Assembly: GCA_001949185.1 (NCBI GenBank) | Contig: BDGG01000002.1 | Coordinates: 7,158,772-7,222,771, forward strand | Length of the DNA: 64,000 bases | From: Ramazzottius varieornatus | Lineage: Eukaryota > Tardigrada > Eutardigrada > Parachela > Ramazzottiidae | Direction: 5' to 3' | Part shown: positions 13,061 through 23,106 of the stretch, one piece after another | How positions within the stretch are numbered: the stretch's first letter is position 1 | Layout of the letters: each line of letters opens with the position of its first letter | Notes under the pieces: generated by a model | The model's input: only the letters and a program-made list of their open reading frames with translations | What the model was told of the DNA's origin: nothing | The model's database searches: none | Translations under genes and position numbers: made by a program

Positions 13061-14522
13061 ATGGATTACGCTACAGACCAGGTGGAATAGTACTCCGTGA
13101 ATTGATACTGTTCCATCCAGCTCTACAAATGTATCTTACTTGTAGGTGGAGAAGGCCGTATCGGTATTGGTGTCGGGACACAAAAAGTCGCAGGAGGAAC
13201 GTCCGACGGCAAACAAATCCCTCCTAACCGAAGACGAGAAACTGCAGCTTACAATAGTCCAGATTCGTATGCCCCCATCGTCATACAAGAAACTGAAATG
13301 GTGAGACATTCCCATAAGGTTTCACCTATTCCCATTACGAGCAACCTCCTCAGGAATCCTCTTCAGACATTTACCTTGTGTGTTTGATTTCAGCGATCTC
13401 CCGGCACCTTTTCGCATAGAAGGCTCGGCAGAAGTCTGCTTGATCATAAAAGACACCAGCAAGGACAAGCTGTTCGACCAGGAGCGCGGCGTTCTCCGGT
13501 ACAAGGAATACCTACGAACCTGTGGTGTCATTGGTATTACGGAAGTAAGACAATATTGTATTGTATAATACTATTGTACTTCAGAAGCGGAAGTTTGCGC
13601 GACTGTTAGATAGTTTCACAAAACTTTCGTTTTCAGGTCATCACGTACTCGCAGCTCCGAGCTGAGTACAAACCATTTGAAGCAAAACGGAAATTACTCG
13701 GTCGTTATGACCTCTTCCTAGCGGACGAAAGGATTTACGGCAAGCTTGCCACTGTCCTCGGCTCAAAGTTCTTCGTCAAGAATAAGTATGGTCATCAAAG
13801 TTGCATCGGTTTTGGTTCTAAACACTACCGGTAAGCAGGACAAATTTCGATACGTACTCTCCAGATTTCCGGTCGCTGTGATCATCGAGAACTCTTCCAC
13901 GATTGCATCCAGCATCCGATCCGCAATCCGCGCCACATACCTGACAGTCAACGGAAAAGGACCGCAAAGGTAATCTTGTGATCAGAACAGAGGTTGCACT
14001 TCGCGATGTTGGTCGTTCACGAAAACGAGGTTGGTTCGTGATTGTAGCACAATGGAGGTCGGTTCACTTGACCAGACACAGGAAGAAATGGTCAAGAACG
14101 TGGACCACGCCATATCTTTCCTCAAGAAACACTTTCCGGCGGGCTGGAATAACATCAGAAGTCTGTACCTGAAGATGGGCAAACTTTCACTTCCGATATA
14201 CATCAACCAAGGTAGGTCTCAGAGTTTCGAATCCCCCATTTAAGCAACGAGTACATCTCGTGCGATCGAAAAAGGGTTCATTGTATGGGTTTGTTTCTTC
14301 TGTTATACAGAAACCGCAAATGCCGTTGTTCTTGAAAAGACTAAAAAGATAGCCGGTTTCGACGCGCCAGCTCAAGAAATTACTACCGTACCCGATGCAC
14401 GGGTTAAGGTGTGTCGCGATGGATCGATCAAGGTTCTGAAGAAGAAAAAGTCAAAGAACGCACAGAAAAAGACAATTTCCACCGCAGCACGGAGCCAGCA
14501 TGAAAAGCGTTTAAGGGTTTAA
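13061..14522 (+). CDS. RSL1D1: ribosomal L1 domain protein RSL1D1/Utp30-like
   Basis: Nucleolar ribosome-biogenesis protein with a ribosomal L1-type fold. Seven exons: 13061-13081, 13146-13300, 13394-13544, 13637-13785, 13865-13969, 14048-14211 and 14311-14522, giving 318 residues. Family landmarks in order are the beta-strand motif EVCLIIKDTSK, GVIGITEVITYSQLRAEYKP(Y/F)EAKRKLLG, YDLFLADERIYGKLATVLG (compare FDFFLTDARI in animal RSL1D1), an AVIIENSSTIASSI helix, then EEMVKNVDHAISFLKKHFP and LYLKMGKLSLPIY. A lysine-rich tail ends the protein. The 21 bp first exon is a prediction from an ATG, a donor and frame. It sits divergent from WDR18, another large-subunit assembly factor. An AATAAA lies 69 bp after the stop. 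Confidence 0.85.
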
Positions 14523-14590
14523 GTTTTCTCTCCTTTTCGAGAGCGTCAGCTCGTAGTAAAATATTCGAGAGTCGAAGCCCTGCTATCCTG

Positions 14591-14596
14591 AATAAA
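14591..14596 (+). promoter_or_regulatory. poly(A) signal AATAAA for RSL1D1
   Basis: AATAAA lies 69 bp downstream of the RSL1D1 stop codon, a typical spacing. Confidence 0.6.
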
Positions 14597-14939
14597 GTTG
14601 TGAAGCGTTAGTCAGCTTCTGATCGGATGGCTACTTATCACCGAGTTATAGCCGGACTTCTGTAATAGGACCGTTAATATTTTGAAGAATGAGCTCCCGA
14701 AGCAACGGCAAGATTCGGGTTACTTCGCCGGTTGGCTACAAGAGGTCTTTGCAAATCATTTGGTACAGTAAGGATGTGGAAAGTTGCAACGTAAGCTCTG
14801 TACGGTGGATTAGTGACAACTTCCGGCTTCAAATCCTTCAGTCGGGTTTGGGGTCGGCGAACACACTGTGGCTTACCAACAATGGCTTTTGGAAACAGCT
14901 GGTTAATAAAATTGCTGAGTACAGACAGTAGGCACGGAT

Positions 14940-15212
14940 NNNNNNNNNNNNNNNNNNNNNNNNNNNNNNNNNNNNNNNNNNNNNNNNNNNNNNNNNNNNN
15001 NNNNNNNNNNNNNNNNNNNNNNNNNNNNNNNNNNNNNNNNNNNNNNNNNNNNNNNNNNNNNNNNNNNNNNNNNNNNNNNNNNNNNNNNNNNNNNNNNNNN
15101 NNNNNNNNNNNNNNNNNNNNNNNNNNNNNNNNNNNNNNNNNNNNNNNNNNNNNNNNNNNNNNNNNNNNNNNNNNNNNNNNNNNNNNNNNNNNNNNNNNNN
15201 NNNNNNNNNNNN
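14940..15212. other. assembly gap (273 N)
   Basis: A run of N. It lies between the RSL1D1 3' flank and the tRNA-Leu gene, so a gene or further tRNAs could be hidden here. The flanks 14523-14939 show no exon. Confidence 0.95.
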
Positions 15213-15220
15213 AAAAAGTG

Positions 15221-15325
15221 TGCACGGAGTGAGATTTGAACTCACGCTCTCCGAAGAGAACCAGAAGTCCCTGGAAGTCAGTGCAGACTTGAGTCTGGCG
15301 CCTTAGACCGCTCGGCCATCCGTGC
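15221..15325 (-). tRNA. tRNA-Leu (anticodon CAA) with a 21-nt intron
   Basis: On the minus strand, acceptor arms GCACGGA and TCCGTGC pair perfectly with discriminator A. The D-arm is GGCCGAGCGGTCTAAGGC (box A like). The anticodon stem starts CCAGA with loop CTCAAG. A long variable arm TTCTCTTCGGAGAG follows, and the T-arm contains GAGTTCAAATCTC (box B). The anticodon CAA is followed one base later by a 21-nt insert (15267-15287), where eukaryotic tRNA introns lie and where animal tRNA-Leu(CAA) genes normally carry one. The gene sits 9 bp from the assembly gap. Confidence 0.93.
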
Positions 15326-15682
15326 TTTCGATGATTCAGGAGCGAAATCTGAGTTTTGAATATTCGGTTTCAATAGACGCCGATACCGCTTCTTTTATCG
15401 AGTTTTCAAGATGATTTTCTGGCTGAAAACCATCTTCTGGCGAATCTCCTGCTATGCCGTATTCGGATATCCCTCGTAACAGTATCCCAGAAGAAACACT
15501 AATGCCTGGCGGACTTATGATGGTTCAAAGACTCTCTATGATGAACATGCAGGCCAACTTTCCGATGCCGGTTATCACGTCGAACTGCGCCGCGCTGGAA
15601 GTCTTCCCTGAGCTCTTCCAGCTCTTCGCTACCTAAACAAGAAACAAACTCGACGTACAGACATGTCGTTCGAAAACGAAAA
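15326..15682. other. intergenic, tRNA-Leu to guanylyl cyclase 3' end
   Basis: Expected to hold the 3' UTR of the minus-strand cyclase gene. No other feature is seen. Confidence 0.5.
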
Positions 15683-18600
15683 CTAAACCCGTGCACCGTA
15701 GTAGGCTGTGATGCTGTAGCACAAAATAGTGCCTTTTCCTTTCACGAATACTTCGCCATGCTCCTCTGTCTCGAAATCTGTATCAAGCAAATCCTTCGTG
15801 GTGGTACTGCACTGTGCATGCATCTCTAAAGAACAAAAAACAAAAGTGGTAGTTTTACTGTTCCCGCACCACCAGGGGAAGTCATCTGAAAGAGCTATAG
15901 AACGCACCGTCCGTCGTCTCTAGCATACGCAAGGCAATCTGAAGGGTCTCTCCGAAAATGCAATATCTCGGTAAAACCACACCTGTGGAAAAAGAAACAG
16001 AAAATGAAGGAAAGACAAATGCAACTTTTTTGACCAAATGGTGAATTTATTGTGCACGTACCAACAACGCCAGCTACACAGGGACCTACAAGCCGGAAAA
16101 TAGCGTAAATTACGACAAAACCATCGGTATTATTTTGGAAGAGAGAACTAGCTAGTACCAGAGTTTAATCCCAGCGCTATTTTGACCGTTTGGTTGCTGG
16201 AGCGATGGCGCAAACTGAATTTGGATACTGTAAATAACAAGTGAAGCGCGAGCTTTGCCAGTTCGCTGGCGTGCCTGCCTCCATTAGTGACCGGAAGTCC
16301 GGACGCAATCTGGAAAATCGGCCACGCTATGTTGCAGTTCGAAATTGATGAATTTATGGTTCACCATGACTAACCGTTCCCAAGTTCTCGTGGAAATCTA
16401 TCTTCAAGCAGTCATATTTGACCATACACTGTTCTAGGTAGTTATGGAAGTCCATCACGAATTCCGTTGTCTGCAGTGTGGTGTAGTCTGCAGTTATGGA
16501 TGCGAAGTTGTCGATGCAGAAGAGCTCAATGGTACACATCTCGAAGGTCTCCGGCTGGATTCTCTCGTTCCTCTTCACTCTTTGGGCAATCGGTCTATAA
16601 GGAAGTGATGTTCTGCCGTGACTGATCAATGAGGAAGAAGCGAAAACACAAAGCTCTGACCGTACTTAGGTAGGAGACTGTACAGCAGTTCTTCACTTTG
16701 AATCTTCTCTTGAAGTAGCTGCTGGCTTCTCTCCTCAATGATGTGCTGCAAGTTGGTCATGAGTTCGTCCATCTGGTCCAGGAGCGTATCTAATATCCCA
16801 CCCTTCTCACCAAACCCTCTGCAAACAAAAAGAGCAAAGCACTGCTTCGACTTCCTTAATCATCCGTTTTACGGGCATAAGACCGCACTACCGAACTCCA
16901 GTGTCTTACAAGTTTTTGCCCAAGTCGCGCATCATAACCTTGATCCGTGTAATGCTGGGTCTTTCGGACGGCAACTGAGACCACGCTCGCTTCGCCATCT
17001 CAATCAAAGCCGGACTGGCACATTCTTCTGGCAAGATCGGCCGGAATGGAACGACTTCCTCGTTCCCTGGCGGAATGGGTCGTTTCACTTCCGCTACGAC
17101 TTCTGAAGATGAAAGCCAAAATCAACTTGGGCACTTGATTTTCTTTCAAACTAAACTTACTACCAACCTTCAGCACTCATCGCGCCGTACATGCCGAAAG
17201 GCGGAAGTCGTAGCATGGTTTCTTGAAGGATGATGCCAAAGCTGTAGATGTCACCGGACCTTGTCGGTGGTGGCGCCACGTTCCGTCCAAAGGCCACTTC
17301 AACCCGCATCTGCTCGGGAGCGGTCCATAGCATGTCAGCGTAGTAGTTAACTTCCCGCTTGGAAGCCCACATTTCGGCCACGGAAAGCTCGAAGAAACTG
17401 GGCAATCCATAGTCCGCTATTTTCAGAACGAACCGTGCGTCGACATAGCAGCATTTCGAGGTAAGGCGACTGTGGCAGTTCAATGCGCTATAGTGAATGT
17501 AACCGAGACCCTTTACCATATCGTGCAGAAGGGAAAAACGAATGATCCAGTCCAGCTTCTTATGATGGTCCAAGAGCATGCTCTGCGGAATAAGCGTAAT
17601 ATTTAAGAAATAAGCAAGAAAAAAACATTTCAGATCATTTATCACGAAACAGAAAGATTAATCAGTGGTCAGTGAACCAATTGGCAATTGTGCAAGCTTG
17701 TGTTCCAAGTGGCGCCCCCTTCTAGGCTATATAGTTGGATCGTGCGCCACGTGAGGCACCGATCGAGGCAACGTACACCGTTCGTTTGCCGGCTTCCCAA
17801 ACAAAAAGCGTTATTTCTCCGTTAGCCGGGAAGAATACAGAAGACATAACGAACTTACTTCGAAAGTTCCCTTTGCGCAGTATTCGTAAATGATCATGAC
17901 ATGATCAGGTTCGATACAGGCGCCTTCGAACTTGGCCAGGTTCTCGAACTTCAAGTCACTTATCGTCTGTATTTCATCCAGAAGTTTCTGATTTATCAGT
18001 AAACGATATTTCGAGCTACGACGGGACATGTACAGTTTCTTTTTCCAGTATACTCCGTAGGGAAGTATGACTCCGTAGATCTCACGGTCCTCAGCCTCGG
18101 TCGACTTCATTTCGGACATCTCGATCTCTTCTTCCTCTTCGTCCAACAACCGGGCGGTTTCATCTCGGGTGGCCTTCCGTGCTTCGGCATGCGGGTCGGT
18201 GCTCGGAGTGTACAGCTCATTCCACTTGGCTAGCCAGACTAGTCGAGCTCGCTTCTTGGCTCTTTGATGAATATGAAGGTACCCTAGGAAGACGATGAGG
18301 AAGATCAGGCCGACAGCGCCGCCGCCACCAGCAGCTGTCGGAACAGTAATGTCGGCGGCTAAAAAGCAAAGTTTCCGATCGGTTTACTGTAAGGAAGAGG
18401 AAGGGGAAAGCACATACAGACCACATGGCAGGCTGCACCGTCGAAGCCGCAAGCTGGATGATCTTCCGGAGGAGTACTTCCAGGCCATCGTGGGTCCAAC
18501 AGCCAGGTGATGTAGCCTGTCCCGGATGGCCTGCTCGCCGATGTGTTGAAGTTATATGTGGCGATGGGCTAAGCAAAACAGCTAAACATGGATAGGGTTT

Positions 18601-20289
18601 TTTACCGAAATACCCAAGCATGATAATGTCACTTCCTGTGGGCAACTACAGCTCACCGTGAAATAGAAGTATCTGGCGTCTTGAATGTCCATCAAGTCCA
18701 TGTCTTCTGAAAAGTCTACGCCCGGTCCTTGGAAGAAGAGACGGCTGGTCCCGGCTGTAAGCCGTGATTTTAGCGCGAGTTAGCATTGCTCTCCGAACAG
18801 TAGAAGGAAGCGTCAACTTGCAGAAGAACTTACTGTCGTAACCGTCGGGATGGCTCTGGAGGTAGTTTTGCACGGCCTGGCCAACATTCGTGACGCCGCT
18901 ATTATTTCCTTCTGCAATGTGACGGATGATGTCCACAGCCATATGTAATGCATTGTAATGCGTGATAGCCGCATCTGACAAGGTGAGAAGAATGCCAACT
19001 ACGTCAAACCGAAAGTGAAATGTAATCAACCTGAAAGATACTTACAGGTCGCCGTCTTGCCGGAAGTTCGTTTGCTGTTGTACTTCGTGATGATGTCCTT
19101 GTAGCGTGTCGGGTTTATCGTAAATATCTGCAGAGCAGCGAAAGCACTCCTCGCCGGATCATCCTGTGAAGTAACTACAAGGTCATAGCTTCGCGCCGAA
19201 AGCCTCTTTTATACTCACATATTGAGTGGAAAAACTTGGCAATACTGACCGTCGTTCCATGCTCCGTATTTTACCAACGTATCGTTGCCCAAGTTATCCC
19301 AAGCGAAGAAGGCGAAGGATCCGTTGCACATTCCCAGTGCGTTGGCGGCTTTCATTATACCCAGAACGACGTCACCCGTAGCAAACAACAGGACCACTAC
19401 AAAGAAGACAGACAACGTTAAGATTCAAGCATAGTATAATATCAAACCAGCAATCACGGTCAGACCTCTGGCGTGGAGGTGAATCTCATTCAGCACGTCG
19501 TTGATGCCGCTCAAAGGATCAACATGATCAACCTTCTGGGAGTAGACAACCATGCTGCGGTTCCGAGCCAGCGATTCAAAATCTGTAACGCACAAGGAAG
19601 GCTGAGACAGACGGATAAAGAGATACAGTGCATTATGCCGTGCGGTCTGTAGACTCACCTGAAATGATGGTGCCGTAGCTCTTGTCCGGGTCTCCGTCAT
19701 AGATGGTGCTTAAGTTTGACCAATTGTACAGCGCACAAAGCTTGAAAAACATGTCGAATTGTGTGGCGGTACTATACGCTACTCTGATGACATGGGGATA
19801 TTTCGAGATGTGGCGAGCGTAGGGGGATTCGGGAGACATGGTCAAGGTACCGTTGGTGTTCTTAGCGTTGTAGAACATGCTGAGTGGTGCTTGGATCTGC
19901 AGTTCGCGCGTGCAGGGAGAGGCGATCAGCGCGTCGATCAACGATGCGGGCGGGGGACCTCCAACGGGAATCAGAAGGGCCTCGGCTTGTGCGACAGCTT
20001 CGTGGCAGTCCACAGCGTTGCATGGCGGATGCGGGACCAGTGCGTTGATGGGTGGAAGGGTGACGACGGTCACTCCTTTCGCGGCCCAGTCCGCTACTGC
20101 CAGCTGGAAGGATCGCTGGATGTAGGTCTTGTAGTCAAGGCCGGAATCAGGTTGTGAGACGCCCAGTATCCCTACGATCAAGCTAGTTATCTTCGAACCA
20201 GTCATAATGTACCCGTCGGTACAGGAAAACAGCAGAGGGAACACGCAGAGCATGATTGTCCTGAGAACACTCGCACCAAGGTCTGCCAT
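15683..20289 (-). CDS. receptor-type guanylyl cyclase with a degenerate catalytic domain
   Basis: Single-pass membrane receptor, about 1104 residues in 16 exons: 20289-19659, 19582-19466, 19396-19250, 19174-19046, 18974-18834, 18754-18657, 18568-18418, 18358-17859, 17582-17168, 17102-16910, 16818-16666, 16621-16375, 16309-16159, 16085-16062, 15982-15908 and 15825-15683. Order: signal peptide (MADLGASVLRTIML...), ANF-receptor ligand-binding domain, TM helix near GAVGLIFLIVFLGYL, kinase-homology domain (LKIADYGLPSFF; DIYSFGIILQE), dimerisation coiled coil (IEERSQQLLQEKIQSEELLY), cyclase domain. The cyclase domain keeps SGLPVTNGGRHASEL, AGVVG and PRYCIFGET. However, the first metal-binding Asp (FSDIVGF in active enzymes) is Cys in LFCIDNF, the second (TIGDAY) is Asn in FHENLG, and the catalytic Asn of NTASR is replaced. 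So it probably does not make cGMP alone and may act as a pseudo-enzyme or heterodimer partner. A 24 bp microexon (16085-16062) encodes PCVAGVV. The exon 3/4 junction is the least certain, and an upstream in-frame ATG at 20364 is possible. Confidence 0.88.
17701..17800. repeat. foldback repeat copy
   Basis: Lies in the cyclase intron 17583-17858. It shows AAGTGGCGCCCCC...CGTGCGCCACGTG and the tail GTTCGTTTGCCGG. Confidence 0.75.
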
Positions 20290-20845
20290 TTCAGTGGTGG
20301 ATTTCTGGTGAATGTACCTCATAGCCGGATCATTCGCAGCCATTGCTCCTACTGAAGTTACCATCGCGACTTCCGCTGCTGCTCCGCTTCACCCCGAGCC
20401 ATCAGTGTTGCCTCATGTTAGGGTGGTTCAGCGTCGCGCGCTGCAGCTCGAGGATGATTTTTGAAACTGGGAGCAAATTCAAAGAGCCGAATAAGAATGG
20501 ATTCAATGGAAGAAGGTCGAGTAAACAAATCAAGCTTGCCTTGAATCAAGCGTTGATCTCGATAGCCGCCAATGGGTGAACGCTTTGTCACAATGCCCGC
20601 CTACCACCAAACCTTCGCGTTTTATTTAACATGTTGATGTCACTGCGTCTTTTTGAATTTTGAGTCTCCCAGACGTAAGATCCTAAGTTTTCTCGTAGTT
20701 CGTGAGGACCATCAGTGGGAGTCTGTAATCCGTTTCGCGCCGTCGACATCGGCTTCTGTTCAAGGCGAGAAGCGGAGCAACTTGAGCAGCGTCATTGACC
20801 AAAGTTTGTCATCCTTGCAGGTTGGAGCCTCAAGCCAGCGCGAAA
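20290..20845. promoter_or_regulatory. divergent upstream region, guanylyl cyclase (-) / DXO-like (+)
   Basis: 556 bp between divergent start codons. A polypyrimidine-AG at about 20820 just before the DXO-like ATG could be a 5'UTR splice or trans-splice acceptor. Nothing else is recognised. Confidence 0.4.
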
Positions 20846-22912
20846 ATGGATGCTGTCGAACCTTTACGCAGAGTAGACGCTTTGCCCTCGGGTCCGTTGA
20901 TCTATTCGAATAGATCTCGGGGACGAGGAGGCCGTGGAGACCGAGGAGGCTTCTCCAACCGTGGACGTGGTGGCGCAGCTGGACATTCTTCCGACAACAC
21001 CTCTGAATTTCCTCTGCATCCTCGTAGCCGCTTTGGAAAGGCTGTGGGCATCACTCGCGTGGACTTGACCGTTCGGGAGGTGGGATTCTATTCCATGCAT
21101 GGAGATATCAGCGATGAGTCGACGCTGGAGCTTCGGAACGACAAAAGTTTCCTTCGTCCGCTGACTCTAAAGTGCGCAACAAGTGGTGAAACTCCCGTGC
21201 CCGGTGGCTCCTGGAACTTGGACCAAGGCTTCAGCCAGAAGACGACGGATGAGCGAGTCAGATTCCGCAGCGGTATTCCTGTCTTGATGAAGTGGCTGAA
21301 GGACAACGCAGAGGATCCAAGAATCCAGGCATTACGGTGGAAATTTTGTTTCGAATCAGCTGATGGTTCTCATAACCATGTGTGTGTACCTTATGGCTAA
21401 TCGGGTCGTCTTTTCCACAGTGAGCAGGTGGACTTTGTCTCCACGAATGGAATTCTGGGCGACTTAATGAAGGTGGCTTATCAGAAGGATTCGGGATACA
21501 GCGACGGCTGGATTTTCGCTGCTGCGAAGGTGAAAGATAAGATCATCATCAGCCATATTGCCCGCGAGAACCTGGACAGCATTTTCAACCGCAAGGTCGC
21601 TCCAGCACGCACTGACGACCACAGCGCATTTTGGTACGACATCATCAGTTTGAAATCTCCTTAGTTTTTCTAGTATTAGTATTGGTCCTTAGTAAACCGA
21701 CTGATTCGATTCTCAACGCTGAAATTGGACCAGACGTTATGAGCTTACGGTATTGTGTGCGAATTTACAGGGGACGAAGGTTCGAAGTCTATATGACTCA
21801 ACAGAGAAGTAAGTTGGAGGTCCAAGAAACCCATTCTATTTGAAAATCGAGGTTCGCTCCCTGGGCGTGTTTGCATTAATTATAGAGGACGAGTACGGGG
21901 ATCGTCGCGATGCTGCAGAGTTCGAGGAAGTGGGAGCGCCGCGTTACCGCAGTGTTGTCCACGCTAAACTGCGTGACTTGAACTTGCTGCTGGAAGCCGG
22001 AGTGGATGGTGCCGATCCATTCAGCCAAGAGGGATATCCACAGAAATATGTGGACTTCACCATCATGCCAACCTACTTCCTACCGAACCCGCGCAAGTTT
22101 TATCAGTAAGGCACACCTGTTATGGGAGCTCTTGTCCCCGAACGACTTCTTGTCTTTCGTATAGTACTCGTTCAGTGTAGAGAAGGCATCCCTACTCGTG
22201 CACTGTTTTTACTAGTTTATTGGCTTGGAAGTCCCACAAGGGTGCTGCGCACTCTCGTGGCCACAAATACTAGTTAAGATCTTGCACGATTATGGATGCA
22301 TTTTGTCCACTGTATGAAGTCTATAATAATATGTTGATACAGTAGCCAGTCTTATCGTATCCGCAATAATGTTGTTTTCGGTTTACTTGCAGAGAACGAA
22401 TGTTCCGTTGGTGGGTGAGCAATGTCCTGGCGGGAACTGGCTCGGTTCGAGTGGGTCTTCATGAGACTGGCGTCGTCAGCACAATACGTGCCTACAAGAT
22501 CGCAGACATTCCTCAGCACGTTCGAGTAAGCAGGTATCTTGGTTCTAGAAAACCTTGGTTGTCTGTCTTGGAATGATTCTGCTCTTAAAGGAAAAGTCTG
22601 AGGAAAATGGTATGGCGTATTGGGATCCAAATGTCTGCCTGGGCTTCCTGTACGCGCTGCTGAAGTATGTTCGAACCAAGGTCGTCAAGGACTATAACAG
22701 GTTGGCAGCGGCTAGCGTTCTTCCTGTTTACTGTGCACCCTTGTAACCAGTCCCATGCAAGCATCTTCGTTTTCTGTGTTGTTTTGTCTAGTGCGGTGTA
22801 CGAATTCAGCTGCGCGAAAGACGGAGATGGGTTTGTCAGCAAGGAGATACCTACGCAGGAAGCGGCTGGTCATACCTACTTGACCGACGATATCAGTTCC
22901 TTCTTGGGTTAA
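20846..22912 (+). CDS. DXO/Rai1 (Dom-3) family protein with an RGG N-terminus and altered active site
   Basis: DXO/Rai1 proteins remove aberrant 5' caps and degrade RNA. Exons: 20846-21381, 21421-21647, 21680-21808, 21886-22105, 22393-22525, 22591-22700 and 22792-22912 (about 491 residues). Residues 25-45 are RGG-rich (SRGRGGRGDRGGF), an RNA-binding style not typical of DXO. Matches in order: LKDNAEDPRIQALRW region, GILGDLMKVAYQ...GW, RRFEVYM (compare KFEQYM of DXO), AGVDGADP (GEVDCTDP), YVDFTI (YVELKT), MFRWWVSNVLAG (LLKWWAQSFLPG), and MAYWDPNVCLGF with YEFSC near the end. One active-site Glu is kept (RRFE), but GEVD reads GVD and ELK reads DFT, so two acidic residues and the Lys are changed. 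The 32 bp intron at 21648-21679 is very short and could instead mark a frameshift or assembly error. Confidence 0.75.
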
Positions 22913-23106
22913 ATAGGCACCGGTCCTTCGACGTTTCGCTGGGGTACAAGTTGCTGGGGTACATGTCAATCTCACCTAATACTAGCAGTGTAACATGCGC
23001 AAGTAATGACGGAAGTAGATTGCTCGAATTTATCAGTACGTATTTTTTGAAGAACTATATTTTTCGGTGATCCTCATCACAATGTCATGACGTGAAAATC
23101 TTCTGT

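Noticed and set aside
14674..15245. Long open frames across the N run
   Set aside because: Artefacts of translating N; no sequence evidence.
18217..18645. 142-codon open frame in the guanylyl cyclase region
   Set aside because: Wrong frame. The correct frame gives the juxtamembrane GFDGAACHV and TM segments with proper splice sites.
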